From the NCBI GenBank assembly GCA_019722365.1, contig JADFUC010001289.1:1-64000 (forward strand): a stretch of 64,000 nt of DNA. Direction: 5' to 3'. This document shows positions 35,497 through 46,435 of the stretch, one piece after another (the stretch's first letter is position 1; each line of letters opens with the position of its first letter). The position numbers and the translations under genes were made by a program. Origin of the DNA: Lithospermum erythrorhizon. Its lineage: Eukaryota; Streptophyta; Magnoliopsida; Boraginales; Boraginaceae. Under the pieces are notes generated by a model. That model saw only the letters and a list, made by a program, of their open reading frames with translations, ran no database searches and was not told the origin of the DNA.

Positions 35497-37072
35497 TTAG
35501 GGGAGAAAATTATCAAAATAGTCCCAGATAATATGTATAAGTTGCACTTTAGTCCTAATAAATGTTTGGTATGCACAAATAGTCCATGTAATTGGTACAC
35601 AAGGTGGACTTTAGTCCCTATTTTAACATTGACGTTAAATTTAAATTTAAAAGTACGTGTACAATTCATACTTTAGCCAAAATGTAATTCCCTTTCAACA
35701 CTTCATTTACTCGAAGGCACTTTTAGTCCCTCGATATCGCTTTCAAAATTTGTACTTTAGTCCTCTTTCGTCAAAATTTAACACTCCTGCCAGCAGGGAT
35801 TAAAGCTGCACCTTTTATATCAATTATGTGGACCATTCAGCGCACTAAATATTTAATTTGACTAAATGCACCTGCATTATTATTTGAGACCATTTTTAGC
35901 AATTATCTCCTGATTACTGCACGACTATTATAATCAGACATCAAATAGTAAAAAAATTAATGTGTGACATTATTTGTTTTAGCCTCTCTATTCAGTATAG
36001 TGTCGGTGAAGTTTCATTAGGGGCAAAATAGTCCTTCAAAACATTTTGGCCACCGCTTTTATGTGCTTTTAGTCCCTACTGACAGGTTGACGGAGTAACA
36101 TTTTTGCGACGCATGACATATTGGGCCCCGTAAAAGTCGGACATCTGGCTGTGATTTTGGCCCTAATAAGGCAACGCTATCATTTAATTTCGTAATTACT
36201 CTTTTTGTTGCACTTTGGTCCCTGACGTAACGGAAACGGTAAAAGTTAACGTCTAAAAGAGTTTTAACGTCAAGTTTGGGCCAAAAATATAATTTTGATG
36301 AACTTTTAGGGTAAAATATTAATGCTTTTATTCATTTTGCCGTGAACAAACACCTCCTCACTTCTCGATACCTCCCCCACCACCACGAATCCATCCCCCC
36401 ACCTTCCAACAACGAACGCCACCCACCTCAATCAGCAAACGCCGCCCGCCCCAACTTAAAGATCAAGAACTAAAGAATTTAAGTAATGGCCATTACCAAC
36501 ATAGATGAAGAAGATTTCTTATGGTTGACTTTTTTTTTCTTCAGATTTTTGCTTATTTTTGCATATTATTCCAAATCTTGAAGTTTTGAAGAATGTAACA
36601 TCTTAAATCTTAAATGGGTGTAAATATGGAACTTTTGCTTGGATGTGATATCATAAATTGGGTTAATTTAAAAGACTTTAAGAAACGGGCGTAGAGTGGC
36701 GGGGCGCGCGCTACGGTAACAAGAATGGAAGAAAAGCGGGAGGTTTATTATGACGGCATACTGGGAGGCTATGTGATGAAAAATGATGATTACTTGGAAG
36801 ATGAAGAGCTGGAATGCAAGAGTGGGGGTTTACGGTGATGAAGACGATGATAATGGTGATGATAAAAGTGGGGGTATCAATAACAATTTAATAAGTATCC
36901 CAAAAGTTTAGTAAATAATAATTTGAATTTCAAGAGTGATCACAACCACGCTCCTTATGTCGGGATTAAAGTGTACAAAAAGGGTAATTACGGAACTACA
37001 TAGTAACGTTTGTCACTATCGAACCAAATTACAAATGTACACCCACTTTCTGCACTATATCGATAATTTTTA
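35497..37072. mobile_element. Mutator-like non-autonomous element
   Basis: The left end GGGGAGAAAATTATCAAAAT and the right end (reverse CCTAAAAATTATCGATATAG) are inverted relatives. TTTAGTCC occurs at 35548, 35610, 35722, 35756 and 36068, and CTTTGGTCC near 36216, resembling the end of the verified Mutator-like element at 44505. The interior has a GC-rich island (36360-36450 and 36680-36720) and a 37-codon open frame at 36724-36837 (MEEKREVYYDGILGG). I do not recognise that frame, so a captured host sequence is possible. No target duplication was confirmed. Confidence 0.45.
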
Positions 37073-37151
37073 GGTGGCTTTATTATCTACTTAAAAATAT
37101 TGTACTATATACAAACACAATTAACCAAACCCATTTATCATAGACTTTAAT

Positions 37152-37490
37152 GGTCCGTTTGTTTTGGGGTGAATATAGGTTAATATTAGCATTCACCTTG
37201 TTTGGATACCAAAATTTTATTTTACATAGGTTAATCTAGGTTAATGTAGGTTAATAGTTTCACCCCCATTACCCCCAATTCATTCACCCTCAAATATTGG
37301 TGTAATAGGAGGTGAATGAAATTTTAATAGTTTTTAAACAACATTTTAATAGTTTCACCTACATTCACCTAGATTAGGGTAATGGTATCCAAACAACATT
37401 TTAATAATTTCACCTACATTCACCTACATTCCCCTAATCTATATTAATTATTAATTTGTACGCTCACCTAAATTCACTCCAATCCAAACA
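37152..37490. mobile_element. MITE with GTTTG..CAAAC ends
   Basis: The left end GTTTGTTTTGGGGTGAATAT and the right end (reverse TGTTTGGATTGGAGTGAATT) are imperfect inverted repeats. Inside are repeated TTCACCTA(C/G)ATT and AACATTTTAATA(G/A)TTTCACC units. It is non-coding. Confidence 0.5.
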
Positions 37491-37810
37491 TAGTCATAAT
37501 CTTCAACCCTCTTTTAGTACTTTTGTTCAAAATTAAAACTTTAAATTAGCCTCTTATAGTCTTATATGTCCAATAGAAATCCAATTTATTAACCCCAATG
37601 TCAAATAAATTGGCTCAGAATTTGTTTAATCCAAGCAACATACGTTCTGTTTAAGGGGTCTCATCAGGGGGAACTTGCTTAAAAAGATTGCAACTTTGTC
37701 TTCATTATGAAGTATGATTATTCTAATGATGTCAAAAGTCACATCTTTATTACCAATTAGTTAAGTACAATATTTTCTTGCAGACATACCTTATTGATTA
37801 AAAAAATAAA

Positions 37811-38055
37811 TACTCCTTTCAATCCAAAACAATTAACTTTCTTACATATCAAACTAAATTTTTAATCTTCAATTATTTTTTAATTATATTATTTAAAAAA
37901 TAAAAAAATTAATATTACGAAAAAGATTTTAAAAACGAATCCAATTATATAAATTTTATGTTTTTTAAAATAATAAATAATTAATAATTAATTATCAAAA
38001 TTCAATTTCAAAAAATCAAATTGCCAATTTGCTTTTGGACGTGGCGGAAGCACTC
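37811..38055. mobile_element. Stowaway-like MITE, copy 1
   Basis: Starts TACTCCTTTCAATCCAAAAC. Its body is the reverse complement of 40446-40680 over about 150 bp (shared ATATAATTGGATTC and AAATTTATATAATTGG). It is AT-rich and non-coding. Confidence 0.6.
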
Positions 38056-38556
38056 ATCTAAAACCCACCATCCAACCTTTCCATAGAGAATAAATTGGAA
38101 ACAATATATTAGCAATTCATTTCTGCTAGAACAACACTAACAAACAATTCATTTAGTTAAAGCACAAACGTTTCTTGAAGAAAGAATATGTGAAAAACAA
38201 ATGCTCATCTAGATTCTCTACAAAGCAAAATGAGAGATGGAAAGGACACAAGTGAAACGTAAAGTGATGACTGAATTTAATTCTCACACACCTGAACTAT
38301 TTTTATCATTTAAAATAAACACTTAAACATTTCAAACTTTTAAATAATCACTTCAGAGAAATTTTTGACAAACTTTTAAAAAACGTCTTTTTGATAATTC
38401 GAACTCTACTATAAAAAATAAATATAAGTGCAAAACAGACATTTAAAATATATTACATTTGGCGAATTATTTTTAACAACAAATACTTAATTTACTAATA
38501 TTTAATACATTAATCAATTTTAATTAATTAAAATCAAATAAAACATTATCTTCAAC

Positions 38557-39216
38557 CTACACCCGAACCCCACCTCTTACCGGATAGTACACTACCACCT
38601 CATCACCTCTGTATCTTCTAAGTATTCCCATCTCACCACCTCCATTAAAGCTACTGTAGACCTGTCCCTGCTTTACATACTTGTTTTTTCCAGTTTGGTC
38701 AATTCGCTTCCCTGAATTCGACAAAACTAAAGCCGGGGCTGTAGCTGATGAAGGTGATGGTGCAGGGGACAATTCACTTAAAGGGTTATAGCTAGTAGAT
38801 CGACCGATCGCTCATTTCTCCAAGTGTCTTCTGCAAATTAATCATTACCAGCCATAAGTTATAGGCCAATCAAGAAAAAAATCCCAGAAATTGTTTAGGT
38901 ATATAACAATCTTATCAAGTTCCAATCTTTCAGAAGTTACAATTATTCTATTTTCAAGAACTCAACAAATAAATCATTAACATCCATAAATTATAGAAGA
39001 ATCAAGAAAAGAAACCCACAAATTGTATAACAATCTTAAAAAGTTCCAATCTTTAAGAATTTACAATTATTGTATTTACAAGTTGCATCACTTATATAAT
39101 TCCTTAAGTAAATAAAGCTGCCAGCTTTTCTTACAACTAGTCAACAAAACTACAAATAACCAAAAGTAATTGATATCTTTACTAAACATAGTCATGATGT
39201 GCATGAGTAAAATACC
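38557..39216 (-). pseudogene. ITN1-like ankyrin protein gene, 5' fragment
   Basis: The minus strand holds the beginning of a plant ankyrin-repeat transmembrane gene of the ITN1 type, which in Arabidopsis acts in salt-stress signalling at the plasma membrane. The recognisable N-terminal text is SPAPSPSSATAPALVLSNSG then KRIDQTGKNKYVKQ, at 38768-38668. A leader exon ends in a good donor (ACAAG/GTATTT, intron start 39215), and the acceptor TTTGCAG lies at 38837-38831, giving a 385-bp leader intron. The proper start ATG is at 38815. Six codons later an inserted run of about 4 bases shifts the frame into a TAG, so the reading frame is broken. The conserved text stops at KYVKQ; the family continues with ankyrin repeats, but here unrelated codons run to a stop by 38557. 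No repeats or membrane segments exist in the window. The retained intron argues against a processed copy. Confidence 0.65.
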
Positions 39217-39404
39217 TTGTTCCACCATTGTTGTTTGATTGAAATATGAACAAACAAAATGAGAGGAAAATGATGAATCTAGAAATAATATCTATATTGG
39301 ATTATTATTATTTGATGGTATAGTAGAAAGTGAAGTGTGAGGAAGATGATTCCTAATGGTCAAATTTGGTGGAGAATAGGACAGGTGGACAAAGGACGAA
39401 CTAA

Positions 39405-39443
39405 GGGGTGGGGATGGGAGAGTGGGTAAAGGGTGGGGTGGGG
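39405..39443 (+). other. G-quadruplex motif
   Basis: Seven G-runs of 3-4 bases in 39 bp (GGGGTGGGGATGGGAG, then GTGGGTAAAGGG, TGGGGTGGGG) with loops of 1-5 bases. It is located upstream of the ITN1-like fragment, on the strand opposite to it, so it would lie in that fragment's former promoter. Confidence 0.8.
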
Positions 39444-39499
39444 TGTATGGTAATTAATTAAATCGATGAATGTGATAAATATCGATCCAATTAATTGTT

Positions 39500-40200
39500 C
39501 TGCTATCTATATTATATATAATGCCTAAAAATTCTATCATAGCTAAAAGCTAGTTCAAATCGACGATTTCATATTTTATCCTCCTAATAATTTTTTAATA
39601 TTAATTTTCATAAGAATCCTTCATAGCCAGAATCGTCCAACAAAGACAATTTTTCCATGTAAACTATTACTATAAATATTATCTATCATTTAATACTTGC
39701 ATTATAACCAAAGAGTAAAATAAAAACTGTTTACATTCCCTCATCTTTATTTTCTCTCCATTAAGAATTCTTTTCATCTGTCTTTTGTGCCTTTAAAATT
39801 TTCTTTCATTATAATTTTATTATAAAATAATTAAATAATTTGCACAAGCAAAGATCAAGCAAGACATATAACTGGGCTAAAATAATTCATAAAGATAATA
39901 TATTTTGAATGTCTGCTTTATGCTGGAGTTCACATACCAAAAAGATATTTTAAAGCTGTTGGCCAAAAATTTTCTGATTTATTATTATTCAAAAGTAAAA
40001 TATTTGGGACAAGCCTATTCAAATAACGAAATTGGCCAAAAGCATGTAATAAAAAATAAACAAACATACAAAAGGCAAGCAAAGAAACAGGGTTCGGGAA
40101 GCTTTAGTGTGTAACCTCCTTTTTCCTTTTCTAATGTCAAAGTTCATTCCCCACGCGCACATAAGGAAAAAGAAGTACTCAGAAAATATCAAGTCATAGA
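39500..40200. other. intergenic, no gene
   Basis: AT-rich sequence. The 69-codon frame at 39905-40114 has no recognisable domain and I do not believe it. Confidence 0.5.
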
Positions 40201-40445
40201 AGTAGCCAAGTAGGGGATGCCATGGGACCGGTAAGTCACTACCCGATCGATATTTAATTCGAAAATTTCAACATGTCTAAGCGTCGAACGAGTCTGATTC
40301 AATCAGATCATATTGGAAGACCTATGATAATTATCTTATTTGATAAGTATACTACCTAATCTAGTTACGACATACTCGATGTAAAACCAACTCATTAAAA
40401 GAAACAAAACCAAAAAGTGCACTGACATAACAACGAGTAAATATA

Positions 40446-40680
40446 TATTCTCTTCGATCCAAAATAATTGATATTTAAACTTTTAAAAATTAAATTTTGA
40501 CCATCAATTATTAATTATTCATTATTTTAAAAAATATAAAATTTATATAATTGGATTCTTTCTTTAAAATAGCTTCATAATATTAATTTTTTTATTTTTT
40601 AATAATATAATTAAAGAAAGAATCAAGATTAAAATTACCTTTATACGAAATTCAATTATTTTCAATTAAAGAGAGTAATA
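40446..40680. mobile_element. Stowaway-like MITE, copy 2
   Basis: Ends TATTCTCTTCGATCCAAAAT and, reversed, TATTACTCTCTTTAATTGAA are inverted relatives. The inner AATAATTGA segments also match, and TA borders are present. It is in opposite orientation to copy 1 at 37811-38055. Confidence 0.65.
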
Positions 40681-40698
40681 TATTCTGAGTCTTCACGG

Positions 40699-41740
40699 TC
40701 ACAATGTGGGAGATTACTTCATAAAAGATGAGCTCATTGTAGGCATGAAACAATGATCTTTTGACGTCTTAACTCTAGACAACATTTTATTCGTCTCAAT
40801 TTATTCGATCGTTGTAGTTAAAATATTTTATTAAATAATTATTTATGGCGATATAATTTTTAAGGAAAGAGAAATGATATCAACCAATGTAAAAAAGCAC
40901 ATTATTGTGAGAAAATACAAACTTCAATGTGAAAAGTCAGACGAAACGAAACGATCACTTATAATGAAAAAAAATTAGTAAATGATCACTTAAATTAAAG
41001 ATGGAGGAAGTATGATTTATTATGTTACAACCTATCGGATATGTAGGGGCGTTTAAGAAATTCACTACTACTTTTAGACTAACAAACAAACAAAGGTCAG
41101 CACTCAGCACTGGCATAATAATTACTAATAAATACAAACACATATTCGAGTATTTGGAGTCACAATATGAAAACTTATTTCGTAAAAGATGAGCTCATTG
41201 TAAGCATGAAACAATGATGGCTTCATGCATTGGCAGATTTAGGAGGTTTCATGGTATTCAATAAATATTCTAAATAAATAAAAGAAATAATAGTTTAAAT
41301 GATTAAGTTTATATCATTTTATATACGAGGTAAGGCTATTTAAACCTTTCAAATATTTTTTTTCACTTTTAAATATCCTATATTTCAATCTCGGATTCGC
41401 CTCAGCCTACTGCCTTACTCTGTGATCAATACTTATCTATCTTAATTTACGCGATCATTTAATAAAAATTTCTATTTTACAAGTTTATCGCTTCTATTTA
41501 CCAATATAACTTTTTATCAGTTCGATTGCTCCTAATATTCTTTTTCTATTGACACATTGCTTATCCTCAAAATCGCATAATCAATAATTTTTTAATAAAT
41601 TAATTTCTCTCTAAACGATCAAATAAATTGCATTTCTGCATTTATTTATTCCATTACAAATATGCAAGGAACGTTTAAGAAATACAACTAGTTTTAGACT
41701 CAACAAACAAAACAAAGGAATCAGAAAGGGGTGTTAGTTG
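40699..41740. repeat. imperfect segmental duplication
   Basis: Two direct copies of a 0.45-0.6-kb segment. AAAAGATGAGCTCATTGTA followed by GCATGAAACAATGAT occurs at 40723-40756 and 41186-41218. GTTTAAGAAAT(T/A)CA followed by TTTTAGACT and AACAAACAAA occurs at 41050-41092 and 41670-41713. The second copy continues into an orphan exon; the first breaks off at about 41115. Confidence 0.7.
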
Positions 41741-41883
41741 TTGTCTGGGTGAGTTCTGGCAGACTGGCACATAAGTCTTAAAGTCTCCCTCGTTTCCTGT
41801 TTCAATGCCCCGCATGGTGCATCCTTCTTGGCCAGCTCGAATCCATTTATTGCTACTTTTGCTTCAAATTTCAAACTTTTTCA
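41641..41883 (-). pseudogene. orphan 3'-terminal exon with poly(A) signal
   Basis: Minus-strand frame 41880-41734 encodes 48 residues, including NGFELAKKDAPCGALKQETR and RLMCQSARTHPDNN, and ends in TAA at 41736-41734. It is followed by a TG/TTTGTT-rich 3' leader and AATAAATAAA at 41650-41641, a normal plant poly(A) signal. The stretch is markedly GC-richer and more codon-like than its AT-rich surroundings. An in-frame TGA lies immediately upstream (41883-41881), and one base shift there would link it to a further KGLKKFE-like piece, so the fragment is probably broken. No upstream exon was seen to the right. I do not recognise the protein. A displaced gene end, by duplication or transposon capture, is the likeliest origin. 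Confidence 0.45.
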
Positions 41884-42696
41884 ATCCTTTAACAAACTGC
41901 TTGGAAAGCACTGTAGAACTTTTACTACTCAAGTACAGTAAAAAAACTCTATAAATTGCTAGTGTCGGATCGATAAAATTTATTAATTTATCGAATGTTA
42001 ATTTAAAGAAATTATTAATATCGAAATCGAAAAAAAATATTATATTAGAAAGTTTATTAATTTATCGATTATTAATTAAAAGAGTTGTCTAGTGTAGTTA
42101 ATATACTATTCCTTTCATCCCTTTTTGTTGAGCCCATTTAATTATGCATAAAGTTTTAGGTAAATTTCAATTGTGTCTTGTTATTAATTTTTCCTCTATT
42201 CCAACATATTGGTTTTAGTTAAAATAAAAATCAATATAGAAATTTTTAAATATGGAAAAAATGTACCTATCATTTAAGAATGAAAAGACTTAGTTATAGA
42301 TTAATTTCATTTTTCTCCACAATATTGTTTCATTTTTAGTATTCATCAATTTTCTATCTATTCAATGAATTTGTTGCATTAACCGATTTAACTCTTTAAT
42401 TTGTCTCTGTAATACATTCTCGGTTGTTGGACTAAACCGGAATAATGAGTTTCATGTACAATGTTTAAATGACGAATTGGGTATTATTTAAAAAACAATT
42501 TTCTCCAATCTTAACTTTAAGTAATTCGTGAAACTTACATTGTGAAATCTTTAATATAATTTGAAGATAATAAAATAATATTATGAAAATATTTTTATAA
42601 TAAAGCAAATAATATAAAATTATATTTATTGGAATAAGTTCTAAATTAAACTTTAATCTTGAAAGAGTCATTTTTCATGTCAATTATATTGAAAAA
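41884..42696. other. intergenic, no gene
   Basis: AT-rich. I see no gene or placed element. Confidence 0.5.
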
Positions 42697-44308
42697 TGAA
42701 GGTATAATCGCGAGATTTTATTATTTATAGCATTTTATCAATACAATAAAACTCCTTTCGAAAAATCTATCTAGTACAAAGAAATATTTATCAAAGATCC
42801 GACTATCGCTTATCGCTTCCTCTAAACCTGGACACACTTCGAGACGCCGACTTAGATCAGCGTATTTCGACTTGATTTACGGGCTGAAACGAGGCCGAGC
42901 TCGATTCCAGGCCCCTGACCTTTATCGATTCGGGAAATTTCAATTTGTGTTTGGATCGTTATGTGATCCTAACCCGACTCAATTGGCGAGGTTTCGGATA
43001 GAGTCCCGATCACAATCCTAGACTGGGATAGACTTAGTCTTCAGACTCTTGGGCCTTTAAAATGTGGATACCCACGAGCCTTAAAGATCGATACTGTATT
43101 GGTCAGTCTCTGACTTCATTTTGGCCTTCGGACTTACTGAGAGAGTGTCAGACTGATTTGGCTATGTGTCTAGCTTGGGTGTATTAGCAGCTTGATCCCG
43201 CGCAATTAGAATAAGTTCAGGTGCTTAACAGCTTATTCTTGATTTTAGGTGCTATCCTATGTGGATATGCTTATTTACTATCGAAGTTATTTCAGTTGTT
43301 TTTACTCCGTATTTTGACAGTGCATAGGATATGTGTGTTTTATATCATGTCTATGATTTACTACATGGGCCTTTACGGCTTAATTTACAGAAATGATTGG
43401 ATTATGAGACCAATTAATCAGATTATCACAAGGCTGATCCTGACATATCAAGGTTTGTGTAGTAATAATTCAACCCAAATTTTACTATTAGGTATGTATT
43501 TTGGTCTTCGAGTTGAAGATTTTGTGTTATCTACTCGATTCTCAATTTGTGTGCTCTATTTAAAGCCAGAGGCCGAAAATTTCAAGATTTTTAGTGGTTC
43601 TATGGTGTTTATGCTGTTTTCACCAAAAGTTGAAATAATGCTCAGAAAAGTTTCTATGAAAACTATTGTTTTATGTTAAATTCTCTCAAAAGCTTTTTTG
43701 TTGTATTGTTTGTTGTGTTTGATGATGGCATTTTCGAACATTCGAGGGTTTATATGTGTTTTCTTCCTCTTCCTGACAATACGCATTTATCACAATTGAC
43801 ACGATCTTAATAGCTTGATTTTGAAAAGATTCCGACTGCTGATTATCTAAATTACTTTGCCTCCAAGTCAAGCAAAAAGTGGGTTTCTATTTTGATATGT
43901 GAGAAGGTTTCGTGATCTTTTCTATGTCAAATGTATTTTCGCATTAGCCTCAAACTTCGAGTCTTCGCTGAGTCATATTCTTTCTGTATTTTCATTTTGA
44001 GCCAAGGCTCTAACTTCCATTTTAAAGCCAAAATATGATTTATTGTAATAAAATTAGGATTTTCGAACCCTAATTTCCACTGACATTTCATTTGAAGCAT
44101 TTATCTAAAACCCGAAGCTTACAATGACTTCGATTAATTCTAGGGGTTTAATTTTCGGGTACCCTTATTATTTTACACTATTGGATTTCGAGTTGACGCC
44201 CTAATCGCCACGTGTAAGTCGTTTGATCGATTTTATTTAATTAATTTCATCAATTATAATCAATCGAATTTAATTAAAAATTAATTAATAAATTCCGACT
44301 AGCAAACA
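42697..44308 (-). mobile_element. LTR-like dispersed repeat, copy B
   Basis: Direct-orientation relative of 12377-13630 (anchors given there), 1612 bp with TG..CA ends and a minus-strand TATA-like box (ACATATAAACCC near 43759-43748). The 152-codon plus-strand frame at 43221-43679 lies in the part corresponding to R-U5. It runs antisense to the inferred element and shows no domain, so I regard it as chance. A TACTCCGTA nonamer is at 43303-43311 and another lies just outside at 44313-44321. Confidence 0.5.
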
Positions 44309-44504
44309 ATAATACTCCGTAGAACAATATATAAAGTTTTTAAAATTACACTACTACATGTTTGAGAACCAAAAAAATGTAAAATAAATAAAAACTTACC
44401 AAGTTGAAATAATATAAACTATCATTCATCAAGAGTATTCAGAGGAAGTTGTGATGATGTTAAAGAGTATATATCATTGTTCACTTAATAAACATTAAAC
44501 TTAG

Positions 44505-45560
44505 AGGTAATTGTAAAAATAATCCTAATAACCGAGGATCGAAGTTGCATTTTAGTTCTCGGTGGTACTGACATTTAAAATGATCTCCGATGTGCATATT
44601 ATTTGCTTGAATGATCCCTAAATTAACTCTCACTAAATGTTAACGGACAAAATAAATTAAGGTCTATTTTTTGGTCGAATTTACTATTAAATAATGTTTC
44701 GGGCTAGAAAGAAATTAAGTTATTTTAGATAATATTTTGGTACTTTTAAAATGAAACAATAAAAAAATAAATATAGATAATCGGCCCCCTCCCCCCGCTT
44801 CATCTTCTTCTCAACATCTACCACCACCACCTGACCACCTCCATTCAACCACTTTAATCACTACACTGACAATTCAAAATTCACCGCACTTCGCTCTGGA
44901 TACAAGAAACATTTTAGGAGGTTAAATTGTATTTTTGATATGCTGAATTTTTTACCCTTCTGCCTACATATTGCATTTTTAATTTCTTTCTTGTTTTCAC
45001 CTTACATTTTTTCATTTTAGTAGCTGAAAAATGAGAGAATGTCATTTTTGTTTTGGAAAAAATGGTGTTAGCAGCTAATGCTTCTTAATTAAGTGTAGGG
45101 GTGGTGAGTAAAGCTTCCCAAAATCTTGTTTTTTGCATATATCACTGTAGAAGTGTAGATTGCTTTTTAAATCTTGTTTTGTTATCATTAATTGGAGCAA
45201 GAATTTAATGGGTCGTCTTAAAAGATTACACATGACGAAAGTTTCGGCAAGTACTTGTGGACGGTCAAGTGGCTGTGGTGTTGGGCTTGAAGGAAGATCG
45301 AGGAGTTAGCATCGGGAGGGGGGCGGTGAGTATTTAATAAGGACCGAATGTTCATATTTAAAATTATTCCCAAAATAGCAAATTTGACCAAAAATAGCTT
45401 CAATTTATTTTTTCCGTTAATATTTAACAAATGTATGTGTTAATTTATACTATTTGTACATGATATACCTTACGTGGACCATTTGCATATTTCCAGCGCC
45501 ACTAACTGGTACCAAAGTGCAACTAACCTTCAATACTGAGACCATTTCGATAATTACCTC
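44505..45560. mobile_element. Mutator-like element with 10-bp target duplication
   Basis: Ends GAGGTAATTGTAAAAATAAT (44505) and, reversed, GAGGTAATTATCGAAATGGT (45560) are inverted repeats that stay similar for about 60 bp (GTTGCA(T/C)TTT, GGTAC). They are flanked by identical ATTAAACTTA at 44495-44504 and 45561-45570. The interior (1056 bp in total) has a C-rich, CCACCACC-containing gene-like patch at 44780-44840 and a GC-rich patch at 45235-45330, but no transposase. It is non-autonomous; a Pack-MULE with captured gene pieces is possible. Confidence 0.85.
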
Positions 45561-45570
45561 ATTAAACTTA

Positions 45571-46320
45571 TTCAAATTTTGATATTTTTATAATACGGAA
45601 TAATATTTAGTATACTATATGAATAATTACTAGTGTTTCAATTGTAAATGAAAATAATTTAATATGGAGAATGAAATAATGATTTTTAACAAAGTCGAGT
45701 AATTAAATACTTCTTCCATGCCTATGTTATGTTGGATTATTTTCCTTTTTTGAAAATTCTTAAAAGGAATGTTATTTTGACTTATTATTAGAATAATAAT
45801 ATGAATTAAATTATTTTAAATGAAAAAATGATTTCAATATCTCTAAATTTTGGTGCGAAAAGTAAACAGGAAAAGATAAATAATAAATATCATATGTTAC
45901 ATGTTATCATTTGCTTGTCTCATATATTATTAAATGATTAATGATTGTTACATTTCTATCAATAATATGTAATTATCCATTAATAGTGTTAAAATCTATA
46001 TCCTATTAATTAGGATGGTTATTTTTTTCACTCCATCATTTAATAATTAAATTCCATTTTGTGATTAAATTACATTTTACCCATAATATCCATAAGTGAT
46101 AAGGAGTCTATTATTTTCAATTTTAAAGGTATACAAATTTAAATGTAAAGTGATAAGAGTATAAAAATCAATCAACTTAAATTATCAAATTATCAGTAAT
46201 TAAAAATAGATTTTCCATCATAAAGTCGCTTTTCCTTGGAGTATCTAACAGTTAAATACATAGTGACATAAGAATCCATCTTTTACCCAAAAAAAAAACC
46301 AAGAATCCATCTCATCTCCT
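45571..46320. promoter_or_regulatory. upstream region of the VQ gene
   Basis: AT-rich intergenic DNA directly upstream of the VQ gene, which must hold its promoter. I see no clear cis-element except a TATA-like AAAATAAAAG at 46334-46343, followed by a CT-rich leader up to the start codon. Confidence 0.3.
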
Positions 46321-46435
46321 CTCTCTTCTGTCCCAAAATAAAAGCACCTTTCTCTCCCGCTTTTGCTTCATTCACCTTCATTATTTCTTCCAAATCTCCT
46401 CCACTTTCTCCTCTCTTTGATTCTTGATTTTCCCC

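Noticed and set aside
43221..43679. 152-codon open frame on the plus strand
   Set aside because: It lies inside LTR-like repeat copy B, antisense to its inferred direction, and shows no known domain or matching frame in copy A. It is hydrophobic and AT-driven.
46424..46435. upstream TTG start for the VQ gene
   Set aside because: Plant nuclear genes rarely start at TTG, and the ATG at 46436 has a good context and fits the family's N-terminus.
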